Part shown: positions 9,586-22,790 of the stretch, in pieces
How positions within the stretch are numbered: the first letter of the stretch is position 1
How the letters are laid out: the number at the start of each line of letters is the position of its first letter
Translations under genes and position numbers: made by a program
The notes under the pieces: generated by a model
The model's input: only the letters and a program-made list of their open reading frames with translations
Databases searched by the model: none
Told to the model about the DNA's origin: nothing
Source: Burkholderiales bacterium
Lineage (GTDB): Bacteria > Pseudomonadota > Gammaproteobacteria > Burkholderiales > SG8-41
Assembly: GCA_036262035.1 (NCBI GenBank)
Contig: DATAJS010000023.1
Span: 62,001-126,000, forward strand
Direction: 5' to 3'
Length of the DNA stretch: 64,000 nt

Positions 9586-12500
9586 TGCGCTTCCTCCCCA
9601 TCGCGTTCGCGTGCTGGATCGCTGCGACCGCGGCGGTCGCGACGGTCGTGGCTCCGGAGGAGCGCGCCGCCGCCGCGCCGCCGGCACCCGCGACGCAAAC
9701 CGCCGGGGAAGCCGCCGAGAAATCGCGCGGCTGCGTGTCGTGCCACGAGACGACCGACCGCGCGACCATGCACGCGGCGGAAAGCGTGGTGCTCGGCTGT
9801 GCCGACTGCCACGGCGGCAACCCGCGCGTGACGAAGCCGGTCGTCGACCGCAGCCCGTCCCCCGAATACGCCGAAGCGATGTCGCGCGCCCATGTGGCGC
9901 CGCGCTTTCCCGAAGCCTGGAAAACCCCGGCGTCGGCGAATCCCGAGCGCAGCTACACCCTGCTCAACCGCGAGCGTCCCGAGTTCGTGCGCTTCATCAA
10001 TCCCGCCGACTACCGCGTCGCGCGCGAAGCGTGCGGCGCGTGCCACCTCGAAACGATCCAGGCGGCCGAGCGCAGCCTCATGGCGACCGGCGCGATGCTC
10101 TTCAACGGCGCGTCGTACAACAACGGCATCCTGTCCGACAAGCGCGGCATCCTCGGCGAAGCGTACACGCGCATCGGCGAGCCGGCGCTGATCAAGAACC
10201 CGGTGGCGCCCGACGCATGGATGTCGAGCAAAGGCATCCTTCCCGAACTGATGCCGCTGCCGGCGTGGGAGACCGTGCCGCCGGCGGACATCTTTCGCGT
10301 GTTCGAGCGCGGCGGGCGCGTGATCGGCAGCCTCTTCCCCGAGGTCGGCCTGCCCAATCTCGCCGGGCGATTGCAGGTGCTCGACGAGCCGGGTCGGCCC
10401 GACATCAAGGCTTCGAACCGCGGCCCCGGCACCGGCGCGCGCATCGCGGTGCCGCTCATCAACCTCACCAAGACGCGCCTCAACGATCCGCTGATGTGGT
10501 TCCTCGGCACCAACGAGCAGCCGGGCGATTACCGCTCTTCGGGCTGCTCGAGCTGCCACGTGGTGTACGCGAACGACCGCGACTCGCGGCACGCGGGGCC
10601 TTATGCGAAGCACGGGCACGAAGGCAAGTCGATCACCGCCGATCCGACGATCGACAAGACGCGTCCGGGGCACCCGCTCAAGCACGAGTTCACGCGCTCG
10701 ATCCCGTCCTCGCAGTGCATGACGTGCCACATGCACCAGCCCAACGTCTTCGTGAACAGCTATTACGGCTACACGATGTGGGATTACGAGGCCGACGCGC
10801 CGTTCATGTGGCCCGAGAAGCAGCGCCATCCGTCGCACGACGAGCGCCGCCGCATCCTCGACCGCAATCCCGAAGGCGCGTCCACGATCGGCAAGTGGGG
10901 CGATCCCGATTTCCTCAAGGACGTCTCGGCGCTCAATCCCAAGCTCAAGGACACCCAGTTCGCCGACTACCACGGGCACGGCTGGAACTTCCGCGCGGTA
11001 TACAAGCGCGACCGCAAAGGCACGCTGCTCGACAAGGACGGCAAAGCGGTCGCCGACGACGACCCGATGAAGTTCAGGAAAGCGGTGCACCTCTCGTCGG
11101 TGCACCTCGACGTCGGCATGCACTGCACCGACTGCCATTTCAGCCAGGATTCGCACGGCAACGGCCATCTCTACGGCGAGGTCGCGGCGGCGATCGAGAT
11201 CGACTGCGTCGACTGCCACGGCACGTCGGAACGCTATCCCACGCTCTTCACCTCCGGGCCGGCCGCGAACGGGCGCGGGCTCGACCTCGGACTGCTGCGC
11301 ACGCCCGACGGGCGCAAGCGCTTCGAGTGGCGCGAAGGACGGCTCTACCAGCGCTCGATGCTCGATCCGAAGCTGGAATGGAAGCTCTCGCTGGTACGCG
11401 ACAGCGTCAACCCCAAGCATCCCGGCTACAACGAGAAAGCGGCCCGCGCGAAGCTGATGGCGAAGGGGAGCTACGACGGCTACAAGCAGTCATGGGGACC
11501 CGGCGTGCCCGCCGACCAGCGCGCGCACGGCAACGAGAACATGGCGTGCTACACCTGCCATCTGTCGTGGACCACGAGCTGCAGCGGCTGCCATCTCCCG
11601 ATCGAAGCGAACTGGAAGACCGAGCGCCTGCACTTCGAAGGCGGATTCACGCGCAACTACGCCACCTACAACCCGCAGGTCGTGCGCGACGACGTCTTCC
11701 AGCTCGGGCGGCACGGCAGCGTGAAGAACGGCAAGATCGCGCCGATTCGCTCGTCGTCCGCGCTCGTGCTCTCGTCGACCAACAACAACCGAGAGCGCAT
11801 CTACATCCAGCAGCCGCCGGTGTCGGCGAGCGGATTCTCGAGCCAGGCTTTCGCGCCGCACTACCCCCACACCGAGCGCAAGACCGAGACCAAGACGTGC
11901 AGCGACTGCCACCTCTCGGCCGCGAACGACAACAACGCCATCATGGCGCAGCTCCTGCTGCACGGGACGAACTTCGTCAACTTCGTCGGCTTCAACGCGT
12001 GGGTCGGCGCCGAGCGTCATGTCGAGGCGGTGCAGGTCACCGAATGGGACGAGCCGCAGGCGGTGATCGGCAGCTATCTGCACCGCTACGCTTATCCCGA
12101 CTGGTACGCGGCTCACCAGAAGCGCAATCGGGAGCTTCAGGAATCGCACGACCACGGCACGAGCGGCCGCGCCAACTGCATCCAGCTTCGCGGCGAATAT
12201 CTCTACGTCGCGGAAGGCGCGGGCGGCCTGCGGGTCTACGACGTCGCATCGATCGCGAACAAGGGCATCTCCCAGCGCATCATCACCGCGCCGTTCTCGT
12301 CCGCCGGCCACGACACGCGCATCGCCTCGACGAACGCGACGTGCGTCGCGCTGCCGACCAACCAGCCCATCGCCCCGTTCAGGAACCAGGGCACGCTGAT
12401 GCGCGTGACCAACCAGGAGCAGGCTTTCCATCCGATCTACAACTACGCCTTCATCACCGACGCCGAGGAAGGGTTGATCCTCGTCGACGTGAATACGATG

Positions 12501-13298
12501 CAGGACGGCGAGCCGCGCAACAACTTCCTCAGGCGCGCGCTGACCTGGAACGGCGGCGGCGCGCTGAAGGGCGCCCGCCACATCACGATGGGCGGCTACT
12601 ACGCCTATATCGCCGCCGATGCGGGCATCGTCGTCGTCAACCTCGACAAGCCGACGCAGCCCAAAGTGGTCGCGACGATACCGCTGAAGGACGCGCGCTC
12701 GGCGATGCTCCAGTTCCGCTACCTCTTCGTGACCGATGCGGGCGGCCTGGCGGTCGTCGACGTGACCAATCCCGAGCGACCGAAGCTCGTGCCCCGCGCG
12801 CGCGTGCCGCTCGCCGATGCGCGCAGAGTGTTCGTCGCACGCACCTATGCTTACGTCGCTGCCGGGCGCGAGGGGCTCGCGATCGTCGACGTCGAGAACC
12901 CCGAGCGCCCTCGCCTCCTCACCAGGTACACCGCCGACGGCGCGCTCAACGACGCGAGCGACGTCACGATCGGCTCGACCAACGCGTCGCTCTTCGCTTA
13001 CGTCGCCGACGGCCGCAACGGGCTCAAGGTGATCCAGCTCACCGCGCCGGACACGCAGCCCAGGTTCTACGGCTTCAGCCCGGAACCCAGGCCTCGCCTC
13101 GTCGCGTGGAAAAGGACGAGCAGTCCGGCGCTCTCGCTCTCGCGGGGTCTCGAGCGCGACCGCGGCGTCGACGAGACCGGCGGCCAGGTCGCGGTGTTCG
13201 GGCGCATCGGCTCGCGGCCTTTCAACCTGGAGGAGCAGCGTAAACTCTTCCTCAAACCCGACGGCACGCCGTGGACCGTGCACGACGATCCGAGATGA
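9585..13298 (+). CDS. Decaheme cytochrome c with C-terminal LVIVD beta-propeller
   Basis: A 1237-aa exported protein (signal peptide about residues 1-31). Ten CxxCH heme sites lie between residues 50 and 776: CVSCH, CADCH, CGACH, CSSCH, CMTCH, CTDCH, CVDCH, CYTCH, CSGCH and CSDCH. Residues from about 866 to 1160 carry repeats ending in LRVYDV, LILVDV, IVVVNL, LAVVDV, LAIVDV and LKVIQL, that is, LVIVD-type propeller blades. The propeller may bind a partner or substrate, or face the cell surface. The start codon shares a base with the beta-barrel stop (TGATG), so translation is probably coupled. The large size and heme number suggest a terminal oxidoreductase or an electron conduit. The substrate is unknown. 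Confidence 0.88.
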   Translation: MRFLPIAFACWIAATAAVATVVAPEERAAAAPPAPATQTAGEAAEKSRGCVSCHETTDRATMHAAESVVLGCADCHGGNPRVTKPVVDRSPSPEYAEAMSRAHVAPRFPEAWKTPASANPERSYTLLNRERPEFVRFINPADYRVAREACGACHLETIQAAERSLMATGAMLFNGASYNNGILSDKRGILGEAYTRIGEPALIKNPVAPDAWMSSKGILPELMPLPAWETVPPADIFRVFERGGRVIGSLFPEVGLPNLAGRLQVLDEPGRPDIKASNRGPGTGARIAVPLINLTKTRLNDPLMWFLGTNEQPGDYRSSGCSSCHVVYANDRDSRHAGPYAKHGHEGKSITADPTIDKTRPGHPLKHEFTRSIPSSQCMTCHMHQPNVFVNSYYGYTMWDYEADAPFMWPEKQRHPSHDERRRILDRNPEGASTIGKWGDPDFLKDVSALNPKLKDTQFADYHGHGWNFRAVYKRDRKGTLLDKDGKAVADDDPMKFRKAVHLSSVHLDVGMHCTDCHFSQDSHGNGHLYGEVAAAIEIDCVDCHGTSERYPTLFTSGPAANGRGLDLGLLRTPDGRKRFEWREGRLYQRSMLDPKLEWKLSLVRDSVNPKHPGYNEKAARAKLMAKGSYDGYKQSWGPGVPADQRAHGNENMACYTCHLSWTTSCSGCHLPIEANWKTERLHFEGGFTRNYATYNPQVVRDDVFQLGRHGSVKNGKIAPIRSSSALVLSSTNNNRERIYIQQPPVSASGFSSQAFAPHYPHTERKTETKTCSDCHLSAANDNNAIMAQLLLHGTNFVNFVGFNAWVGAERHVEAVQVTEWDEPQAVIGSYLHRYAYPDWYAAHQKRNRELQESHDHGTSGRANCIQLRGEYLYVAEGAGGLRVYDVASIANKGISQRIITAPFSSAGHDTRIASTNATCVALPTNQPIAPFRNQGTLMRVTNQEQAFHPIYNYAFITDAEEGLILVDVNTMQDGEPRNNFLRRALTWNGGGALKGARHITMGGYYAYIAADAGIVVVNLDKPTQPKVVATIPLKDARSAMLQFRYLFVTDAGGLAVVDVTNPERPKLVPRARVPLADARRVFVARTYAYVAAGREGLAIVDVENPERPRLLTRYTADGALNDASDVTIGSTNASLFAYVADGRNGLKVIQLTAPDTQPRFYGFSPEPRPRLVAWKRTSSPALSLSRGLERDRGVDETGGQVAVFGRIGSRPFNLEEQRKLFLKPDGTPWTVHDDPR

Positions 13299-14584
13299 TT
13301 CGCATCCTGCTCGCGCTGGCGGCTCTCGCCTGCACGCTCGCCGCGCGCGGCGCGACGCTGCCGCAGAGCTCGTCCGACCGGACGCTGGGCGTTGCGAGCT
13401 GCTCGTCGAGCCTGTGCCACGGCGCGGTCGAATCGTGGAAGCGCTCGAACGTGCTCCAGAACGAATACGTGACGTGGTCGCGGCGCGACAAGCACGCGCG
13501 CGCCTACAGCGTGCTGCTCAACGAGCGCTCGAAAGACATCATGAAGCGGCTCGGCGCCAGCGAGCCGGCGCACACCTCGGCGCTGTGCCTGGACTGTCAC
13601 GCGCACAACGTCCCCCAGGACAGGCGCGGCGAGCGCTTCGTCCTCGCCGACGGCGTGACGTGCGAAGCGTGCCACGGCCCCGCCGGACGCTACGTGAAGA
13701 CGCACGTCCAGCGCGGCGCGAGCCGCGCGGCCAACGTCGCGAACGGCCTCTATCCCACGCAGGATTCGGTCGATCGAGCGAAGCTCTGCCTCTCGTGCCA
13801 CTTCGGCAACTCGCAGAAGTTCGTCACGCACAAGATGATGGCCGCGGGCCACCCGCGCATGAGCTTCGAGCTCGACACCTTCACCCAGATCCAGCCCCCG
13901 CACTTCCGCGTCGACACCGGCGACGCGTGGGACGGCGTGCGCATCTGGGCGATCGGACAGGCGCTCGGCAGCCAGCAGATCCTGGACATCCTCAACGATC
14001 CCCGGCGCGGCCGCGACGGCCTCTTTCCCGAGCTGGTCCTGTTCGACTGCCACGCGTGCCATCACCCGATGGCCGACAAGCGCAACGCCGGTGCGCGGCT
14101 CGGCGTCGGTCCCGGCGTGATCCGGCTCAACGACTCGGGGTTGCTGATGGTGCGGCAGATCGCGAGGCGGGTGGACCCTCAGTCGCAGGTACCCCAGCAT
14201 ATCCAGCGCTTCCACCGCGCGGTGGCGGGCGGCAGTGATGCCCTGGCGCAGGCGCGCTCGCTCCAGCACGCGATCGGCGAGCTGGTGCCGAAGATCGGCG
14301 CCTATCGCTTCTCCGAGCGCGACCTGAACGCGGTGCTGGTCGGGCTGATCGACGACGGCCTCAACGGCGAGTACAGCGACTACCAGGGGGCCGAGCAGGC
14401 GGTGATGGCGCTCCAGAGCGTTGCGGACTTCATGCGCAAGCGCAGCCTGATCGACATCAGGAAGGTCGGGCCGAAGCTCAACCGGCTCCTGGGACTGGTC
14501 CAGTACGACGAGAAATACAAGCCGGCCGAGTTCCAGAGCGCGCTGCGCGAGCTCAAGGCGACGCTCGCGCCTCTCGACGGCTGA
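13295..14584 (+). CDS. Cytochrome c554-like multiheme cytochrome with a CX4CH site
   Basis: A 429-aa exported protein (signal peptide about 1-20, ARGA cleavage region). Four canonical heme motifs are present: CLDCH at 98, CEACH at 123, CLSCH at 165 and CHACH at 252. In addition Cys36-SSSL-Cys41-His42 is a CX4CH motif in the position of the first heme of cytochrome c554-type proteins. ADGVTCEACHGPAGRY and KMMAAGHPRMSFELD are typical of this family. Length and the ~150-residue helical, heme-free tail suggest a periplasmic electron shuttle plus an interaction domain. The start ATG at 13295 overlaps the previous stop (ATGA). The GTG at 13271 upstream would delete the clean signal peptide and was not used. 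Confidence 0.85.
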   Translation: MIRILLALAALACTLAARGATLPQSSSDRTLGVASCSSSLCHGAVESWKRSNVLQNEYVTWSRRDKHARAYSVLLNERSKDIMKRLGASEPAHTSALCLDCHAHNVPQDRRGERFVLADGVTCEACHGPAGRYVKTHVQRGASRAANVANGLYPTQDSVDRAKLCLSCHFGNSQKFVTHKMMAAGHPRMSFELDTFTQIQPPHFRVDTGDAWDGVRIWAIGQALGSQQILDILNDPRRGRDGLFPELVLFDCHACHHPMADKRNAGARLGVGPGVIRLNDSGLLMVRQIARRVDPQSQVPQHIQRFHRAVAGGSDALAQARSLQHAIGELVPKIGAYRFSERDLNAVLVGLIDDGLNGEYSDYQGAEQAVMALQSVADFMRKRSLIDIRKVGPKLNRLLGLVQYDEKYKPAEFQSALRELKATLAPLDG

Positions 14585-14604
14585 TTCGCGCGACAATCGC
14601 AAGC

Positions 14605-17016
14605 ATGAGCGACGTCTGCAAAATCGCGATCATCGGTTCGGGCCCCAGCGGCCTCTCCTGCGCGGCGCACGCCGCCGAGCTCGGCGTGAGCCACGTGCTG
14701 CTCGAAGCCGAAGGCCACCCGTCCGACACGATCTACCGCTACCAGAAAGGCAAGCACGTGATGGCGGAGCCGGCGGTGCTGCCGCTGCGCAGCCCCATCG
14801 CCTTCAGCGCGGGCAAGCGCGAAGCCGTCCTCGACCGCTGGAACACCGACCTGCGCCGCTACGGCGTGGACATCCGGCTGCGCGCGCGCGTGACGCAGAT
14901 CGCCGGCGGGCAAGGCGCTTTCGTCATCACCACCGCACAGCGCGAGCGCTTCGAGGCCGAGAACGTGGTGCTGTGCATCGGCCTCCAGGGCAACCTGCGC
15001 AAGCTCGGCGTGCCGGGCGAGGAGCTTCCGCTCGTCCAGTACGAGCTCGACGATCCCGACCGCTATTCCAACGAGACCATCGTCGTCGTCGGCGCCGGCG
15101 ACGCCGCGATCGAGAACGCGCTCGCGCTCGCCGACAGCAACCGCGTCGTCATGATCAACCGCAACGACGAGTTCGCGCGCGCCAAGCAGGGCAACCTCGA
15201 CCTCGTGCTGGAGGCGATCAAGCAGGGCCGCATCGAGTGCCGTTACGGCACGAGCGTCGTCGGCGTGGAGGATGTGGAGACCGACGGCAAGCCGTGCCGC
15301 TTCCTCGCGCAGACGCCGGCCGGCGTCGAGCCGATCGCGTGCGACCGCGTGATCGCGCGCCTGGGCGCGATACCGCCGCGCAAGCTCGTCGAAAGCTTCG
15401 GCATCGAGTTCCCGTCGGCCGACCCGGCCGCGGTGCCGCGCCTGTCCGAGCGCTACGAATCGAACGTGCCGGGCCTCTACATCATCGGCGCGCTCGGCGG
15501 CTATCCGCTGATCAAGCAGGCGATGAACCAGGGCTACGAGGTCGTCGAATACATCCTCGGCAACCGCGTCGAGCCTGCCGACGAGCCGCTCCTGCGCGAG
15601 AAGTTCAGGAGCTGGAAAGGCGCGGCGAGCGTGTCCGAAGCGCTCGCGCTCATCCAGCGCAACGTGCCGCTGTTCGCCGAGCTCACGCCGCTGCAGCTGC
15701 GCGAGTTCATGCTCGACAGCGAGGTCCTCGCGCCGCGGCAGGGCGAGGCGATCTTCTTCAAGGGCGATTACTCCAACTCGTTCTTCTCCGTGGTCGAAGG
15801 CGAGGTGCTGATCGAGACGCGCGGCGAGGACGGCGGCACCAACACCGTCGCGCTCGGCCAGGGACAGTTCTTCGGCGAGATGGGCCTGTTGTCGGGCCGA
15901 CGGCGCGCGAACACCGTCCGCGCGGGCCACGGCTGCGTCGTCGTCGAGACCCCGCGGCGCTCGATGCTCAAGCTCATCGCGAGCATCGACCCCGTGCGCC
16001 AGGAGATCGACCGCGCCTACCTGCGCCGAGCGGTGCGCGGACACGTTGCGCCGTGGATCTCCGGCGAAGACATGGAAGAGATGATCCGCGGCGCGGTCAT
16101 CAAGACCTTCCCCGCCGGGGCGACGCTCTTCAGCGAAGGCGACGAAGCCGACGGCCTGCACCTCATCCGCCGCGGCTCGGTGATGATCACCAAGCAGATC
16201 GGCGGCAAGGAAATCGTGCTGTCGTACGTGCCCGCCGGGAACTACATCGGCGAGATGGCGCTGCTGTCCGACGAGCGGCGGACCGCGACCGTGCGCGCGG
16301 CGGTAAACGTCGAGACGATCGTCCTCCAGTCGAACGTCTTCAAGTCGGTCGTCGCGCGCAATGCGAGCCTGCGCGGCGAGTTCCAGGCGGAAGTGCTCGA
16401 GCGCGTCGCCGAGAACGTGAAGCGCGAGTCCGAGCCCGAGCCCGGCAACCTCATCAGCTTCCTGCTCGCGCAGGGCATCGGCGAAGCGACCGACGTGCTG
16501 CTCATCGACGAGAGCCTGTGCATACGCTGCGACAATTGCGAGAAAGCGTGCGCGGACTCGCACGACGGGACGTCGCGCCTCGACCGCCAGGCGGGTCCCA
16601 CGTTCGCGAACATCCACGTGCCGACGTCGTGCCGGCACTGCGAGAACCCGCACTGCATGAAGGACTGCCCGCCCGACGCGATCCATCGCAATCCGCAGGG
16701 CGAGGTCTACATCGACGACACGTGCATCGGCTGCGGCAACTGCCAGAAGAACTGTCCGTACGGCGTGATCCAGCTCGCGACCGCACATCCCAAGCGCCAC
16801 CGTCCGAGCCTGTGGGCGTGGCTGATCACCGGACTCACGACCGAGCCGGGACGCGAGCGCACCGCGGAAGGCGCCGACAAGGACGGCGCGAAGAAAGCGG
16901 TGAAGTGCGACATGTGCAAGGATCTGTGGGGCGGCGCGGCGTGCGTGCGCGCGTGCCCGACCGGGGCGGCGATCCGGGTGAGCCCCGAGAAGTTTCTCGA
17001 CTACGCCGGGAATTGA
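14605..17016 (+). CDS. FAD/NAD(P) oxidoreductase-double cNMP-binding-ferredoxin fusion
   Basis: An 803-aa cytoplasmic protein. Residues 1-315 are a thioredoxin-reductase-like flavoprotein with FAD motif IGSGPSGLSCAAHA and NAD(P) motif VVVVGAGDAAIENAL. Two cyclic-nucleotide-binding folds follow, about 353-465 (GQFFGEMGLLSGRRRANTV) and 492-600 (GNYIGEMALLSDERRTATV). The C-terminal 633-800 has four cysteine clusters of DmsB/PhsB type: CIRCDNCEKAC, CRHCENPHCMKDC, CIGCGNCQKNC and CDMCKDLWGGAACVRAC, enough for four [4Fe-4S] clusters. It probably moves electrons between NAD(P)H, flavin and Fe-S under nucleotide control. Its gene lies 20 bp after the small cytochrome and appears to be the cytoplasmic end of the operon. 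Domain calls are confident; the regulation is inference. Confidence 0.88.
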   Translation: MSDVCKIAIIGSGPSGLSCAAHAAELGVSHVLLEAEGHPSDTIYRYQKGKHVMAEPAVLPLRSPIAFSAGKREAVLDRWNTDLRRYGVDIRLRARVTQIAGGQGAFVITTAQRERFEAENVVLCIGLQGNLRKLGVPGEELPLVQYELDDPDRYSNETIVVVGAGDAAIENALALADSNRVVMINRNDEFARAKQGNLDLVLEAIKQGRIECRYGTSVVGVEDVETDGKPCRFLAQTPAGVEPIACDRVIARLGAIPPRKLVESFGIEFPSADPAAVPRLSERYESNVPGLYIIGALGGYPLIKQAMNQGYEVVEYILGNRVEPADEPLLREKFRSWKGAASVSEALALIQRNVPLFAELTPLQLREFMLDSEVLAPRQGEAIFFKGDYSNSFFSVVEGEVLIETRGEDGGTNTVALGQGQFFGEMGLLSGRRRANTVRAGHGCVVVETPRRSMLKLIASIDPVRQEIDRAYLRRAVRGHVAPWISGEDMEEMIRGAVIKTFPAGATLFSEGDEADGLHLIRRGSVMITKQIGGKEIVLSYVPAGNYIGEMALLSDERRTATVRAAVNVETIVLQSNVFKSVVARNASLRGEFQAEVLERVAENVKRESEPEPGNLISFLLAQGIGEATDVLLIDESLCIRCDNCEKACADSHDGTSRLDRQAGPTFANIHVPTSCRHCENPHCMKDCPPDAIHRNPQGEVYIDDTCIGCGNCQKNCPYGVIQLATAHPKRHRPSLWAWLITGLTTEPGRERTAEGADKDGAKKAVKCDMCKDLWGGAACVRACPTGAAIRVSPEKFLDYAGN

Positions 17017-17039
17017 CGCTCGCTGGCGAAGTGACCGTC

Positions 17040-17085
17040 GTTCCCGCGAAGAGCCTGCCCCCGAATGCTTGAGTCGGGCGGGAAC
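17040..17085. repeat. Degenerate GTTCCCGC/GCGGGAAC palindromic repeat
   Basis: GTTCCCGC at 17040-17047 pairs with GCGGGAAC at 17078-17085, with a 30-nt interior. It resembles the widespread TTCCCGC...GCGGGAA intergenic repeats; a relative lies at 38001-38035. It fills the spacer between the redox operon and the desaturase-like gene. Confidence 0.5.
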
Positions 17086-17117
17086 CCATTTGACGTGTAT
17101 GTGCTCGGGGGTGACAC

Positions 17118-17906
17118 ATGTTTCCGGCGCGCCCCGGTCTCGAGAGCGTGCGGTGGAGGGACCTGCTTCGCCTCAGCAGGGGTGAGGTCTCCCGCGAGCT
17201 CGCGCTTCCGCTGCCCTGGCTCGCCGCGTCGTGGGTCGCGGCAGCGCACGAGCTCTACGCGTTCGCCCTCTGCGCGTCGTTCATGTTCTTCCTGACGGGG
17301 CTGCGTCAGGTCCATAACGCCTATCACTACGCGCTCGGTATCTCCCGCAAAGGAACCGAAGGGGTGATGTTCCTCCTGAGCGTGCTCATGCTCGGTTCGA
17401 TGCACGCGGTGCAGCTCACACATCTGCTGCATCATCGCTCCTGCATGAAGCACGACGACGTCGAGGCGATGAGCGCGCGCATGCCGGGATGGCGGGCGCT
17501 GCTGGTGGGACCGCTTTTCCCGCTCCGGCTGCACCGCAAGGCGTTGGCGATCGCCGGGGCACGGCACCGCCGCTGGATCCGCGCCGAGCTGGCGGCGAAC
17601 GTCGCCCTGCTCTTTGTCGTGCTCGCGGTGCTGGACGTGGCCTGGCTCCGCTACCACGTCCTCGCCATGCTGCTGGGCCAATGCCTCACCGCATTCTTCG
17701 CGGTGTGGACCGTCCACCACGACTGCGATCCCGACGGCGTGCTCGCGCGGACGATACGCAACCGCCTGAAGGCGATCGTCACCTACGACATGTTCTATCA
17801 CGTCGAGCACCACCTCTTCCCCGGGGTGCCGACGCGCAAGCTGCCGGTGCTCGCGCGGCGGCTGGACGAGGTGGCGCCGGAGCTTGCTTCGAAGAAGGTG
17901 TTTTAA
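17118..17906 (+). CDS. Fatty acid desaturase family membrane protein
   Basis: A 262-aa membrane protein with the three histidine boxes of di-iron desaturases/hydroxylases: HNAYH near residue 67, HLLHH near residue 101, and HVEHH near residue 235 followed by LFPGVPTRKLP. HHDCD near residue 197 may give a further ligand. Hydrophobic segments lie at about 45-65, 78-100 and 160-200. Such enzymes insert double bonds or hydroxyls into lipids using O2 and reduced ferredoxin or cytochrome. A GGGGGTG stretch precedes the ATG at 17118. It is separated from the redox operon by about 100 bp containing a repeat, so co-transcription is uncertain. The substrate is unknown. Confidence 0.82.
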   Translation: MFPARPGLESVRWRDLLRLSRGEVSRELALPLPWLAASWVAAAHELYAFALCASFMFFLTGLRQVHNAYHYALGISRKGTEGVMFLLSVLMLGSMHAVQLTHLLHHRSCMKHDDVEAMSARMPGWRALLVGPLFPLRLHRKALAIAGARHRRWIRAELAANVALLFVVLAVLDVAWLRYHVLAMLLGQCLTAFFAVWTVHHDCDPDGVLARTIRNRLKAIVTYDMFYHVEHHLFPGVPTRKLPVLARRLDEVAPELASKKVF

Positions 17907-17988
17907 TGGCGCGGGGCGTTTGCGCGCACCCCACGAAAGGCGCGGTGCGTTAGGGCTCCCACACCCTACGGGCCAGTGGTGGAACCGT

Positions 17989-18366
17989 TCAGGCCCGGAG
18001 CATCTCCAGCAGGCTCTGGATTTCCTTGCGGACCGCCAGCAGGTTGGGGTCGGGCTCGGCCTGTCGGGCGGCCTTAGCCGGCTCGGCGACGAGCTCGTCG
18101 AGGCGGTTACGAGCGCCGCTGATGGTGAAGCCCTGGTCGTACAGGAGCTCCCGGATGCGGCGGATCAGCAGCACCTCGTGGTGCTGGTAGTAGCGCCGGT
18201 TGCCCCGGCGCTTGACCGGCTTCAACTGGGTGAACTCCTGCTCCCAGTAGCGCAGCACGTGCGGCTTGACGCCGCACAGCTCGCTCACCTCGCCGATCGT
18301 GAAGTAGCGCTTCGCCGGGATCGGCGGCAGCACGGCCTTAGTGGGGTTGTGGTTGCTCGCTTCCAT
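17989..18366 (-). CDS. MerR family transcriptional regulator (downstream of ihfA)
   Basis: A 125-aa protein. The MerR winged-helix DNA-binding region is at about residues 19-88 ([25 protein letters not shown], then [26 protein letters not shown]). A short C-terminal coiled helix follows, with no cysteine-rich metal site, so it is probably not a metal sensor. The start overlaps the 3' end of ihfA by 29 nt, as is common in betaproteobacteria, where this gene is the last of the thrS-infC-pheST-ihfA block. The target genes are unknown. Confidence 0.9.
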   Translation of the reverse strand: MEASNHNPTKAVLPPIPAKRYFTIGEVSELCGVKPHVLRYWEQEFTQLKPVKRRGNRRYYQHHEVLLIRRIRELLYDQGFTISGARNRLDELVAEPAKAARQAEPDPNLLAVRKEIQSLLEMLRA

Positions 18367-18661
18367 CCGCGTCGCCGTATTTCTCTTCGACCATGGCCTT
18401 GAGCTTCTGGGACGCGTGGAACGTGACCACGCGGCGCGCGGTGATCGGGATCTCTTCCCCGGTCTTGGGATTGCGGCCCGGCCGCTGAGGCTTGTCGCGA
18501 AGCTGAAAATTACCGAATCCGGAGAGCTTGACCCCGTTCCCGGCTTCGAGCGCGGTGCGCACTTCCTCGAAGAACGATTCGACCATGTCCTTCGCTTCGC
18601 GCTTGTTGAAGCCGACTTTTTCGAAAAGCAGGTCCGCGAGCTCGGCCTTGGTTAAGGTCAT
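18338..18661 (-). CDS. ihfA: Integration host factor alpha subunit
   Basis: A 107-aa HU/IHF-family DNA-bending protein. It has [28 protein letters not shown], the beta-arm [20 protein letters not shown] with the intercalating proline, and [13 protein letters not shown]. The alpha subunit is assigned from position after pheT and the [10 protein letters not shown] helix. It pairs with IhfB (not in the window) to bend DNA by about 160 degrees in replication, recombination and sigma-54 promoters. It lies 12 bp downstream of pheT and overlaps merR. Confidence 0.97.
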   Translation of the reverse strand: MTLTKAELADLLFEKVGFNKREAKDMVESFFEEVRTALEAGNGVKLSGFGNFQLRDKPQRPGRNPKTGEEIPITARRVVTFHASQKLKAMVEEKYGDADGSEQPQPH

Positions 18662-18673
18662 TTTTTCCTCTCA

Positions 18674-22682
<4,009 letters not shown>

Positions 22683-22790
22683 GGTTGCTCCTGTTCTCAC
22701 ATAGCGCCGGGCGCTCCCGTCGGGAGACTTGTAAGCCGCGGACAACTACTTGTGGTGCTGCTCGGGCAGGACTCTGAATCCTGGCCCTGA

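Noticed and set aside
3068-13298. Classical MtrCAB or nitrite/hydroxylamine (NrfA/HAO) locus
   Set aside because: No CX2CK heme site, no HAO tyrosine region and no MtrB-like N-terminal CxxC were seen; domain order differs.
17951-17968. Terminator between the desaturase-like gene and merR
   Set aside because: TAGGG/CCCTA is only a 5-bp stem with an 8-nt loop and no T-run.
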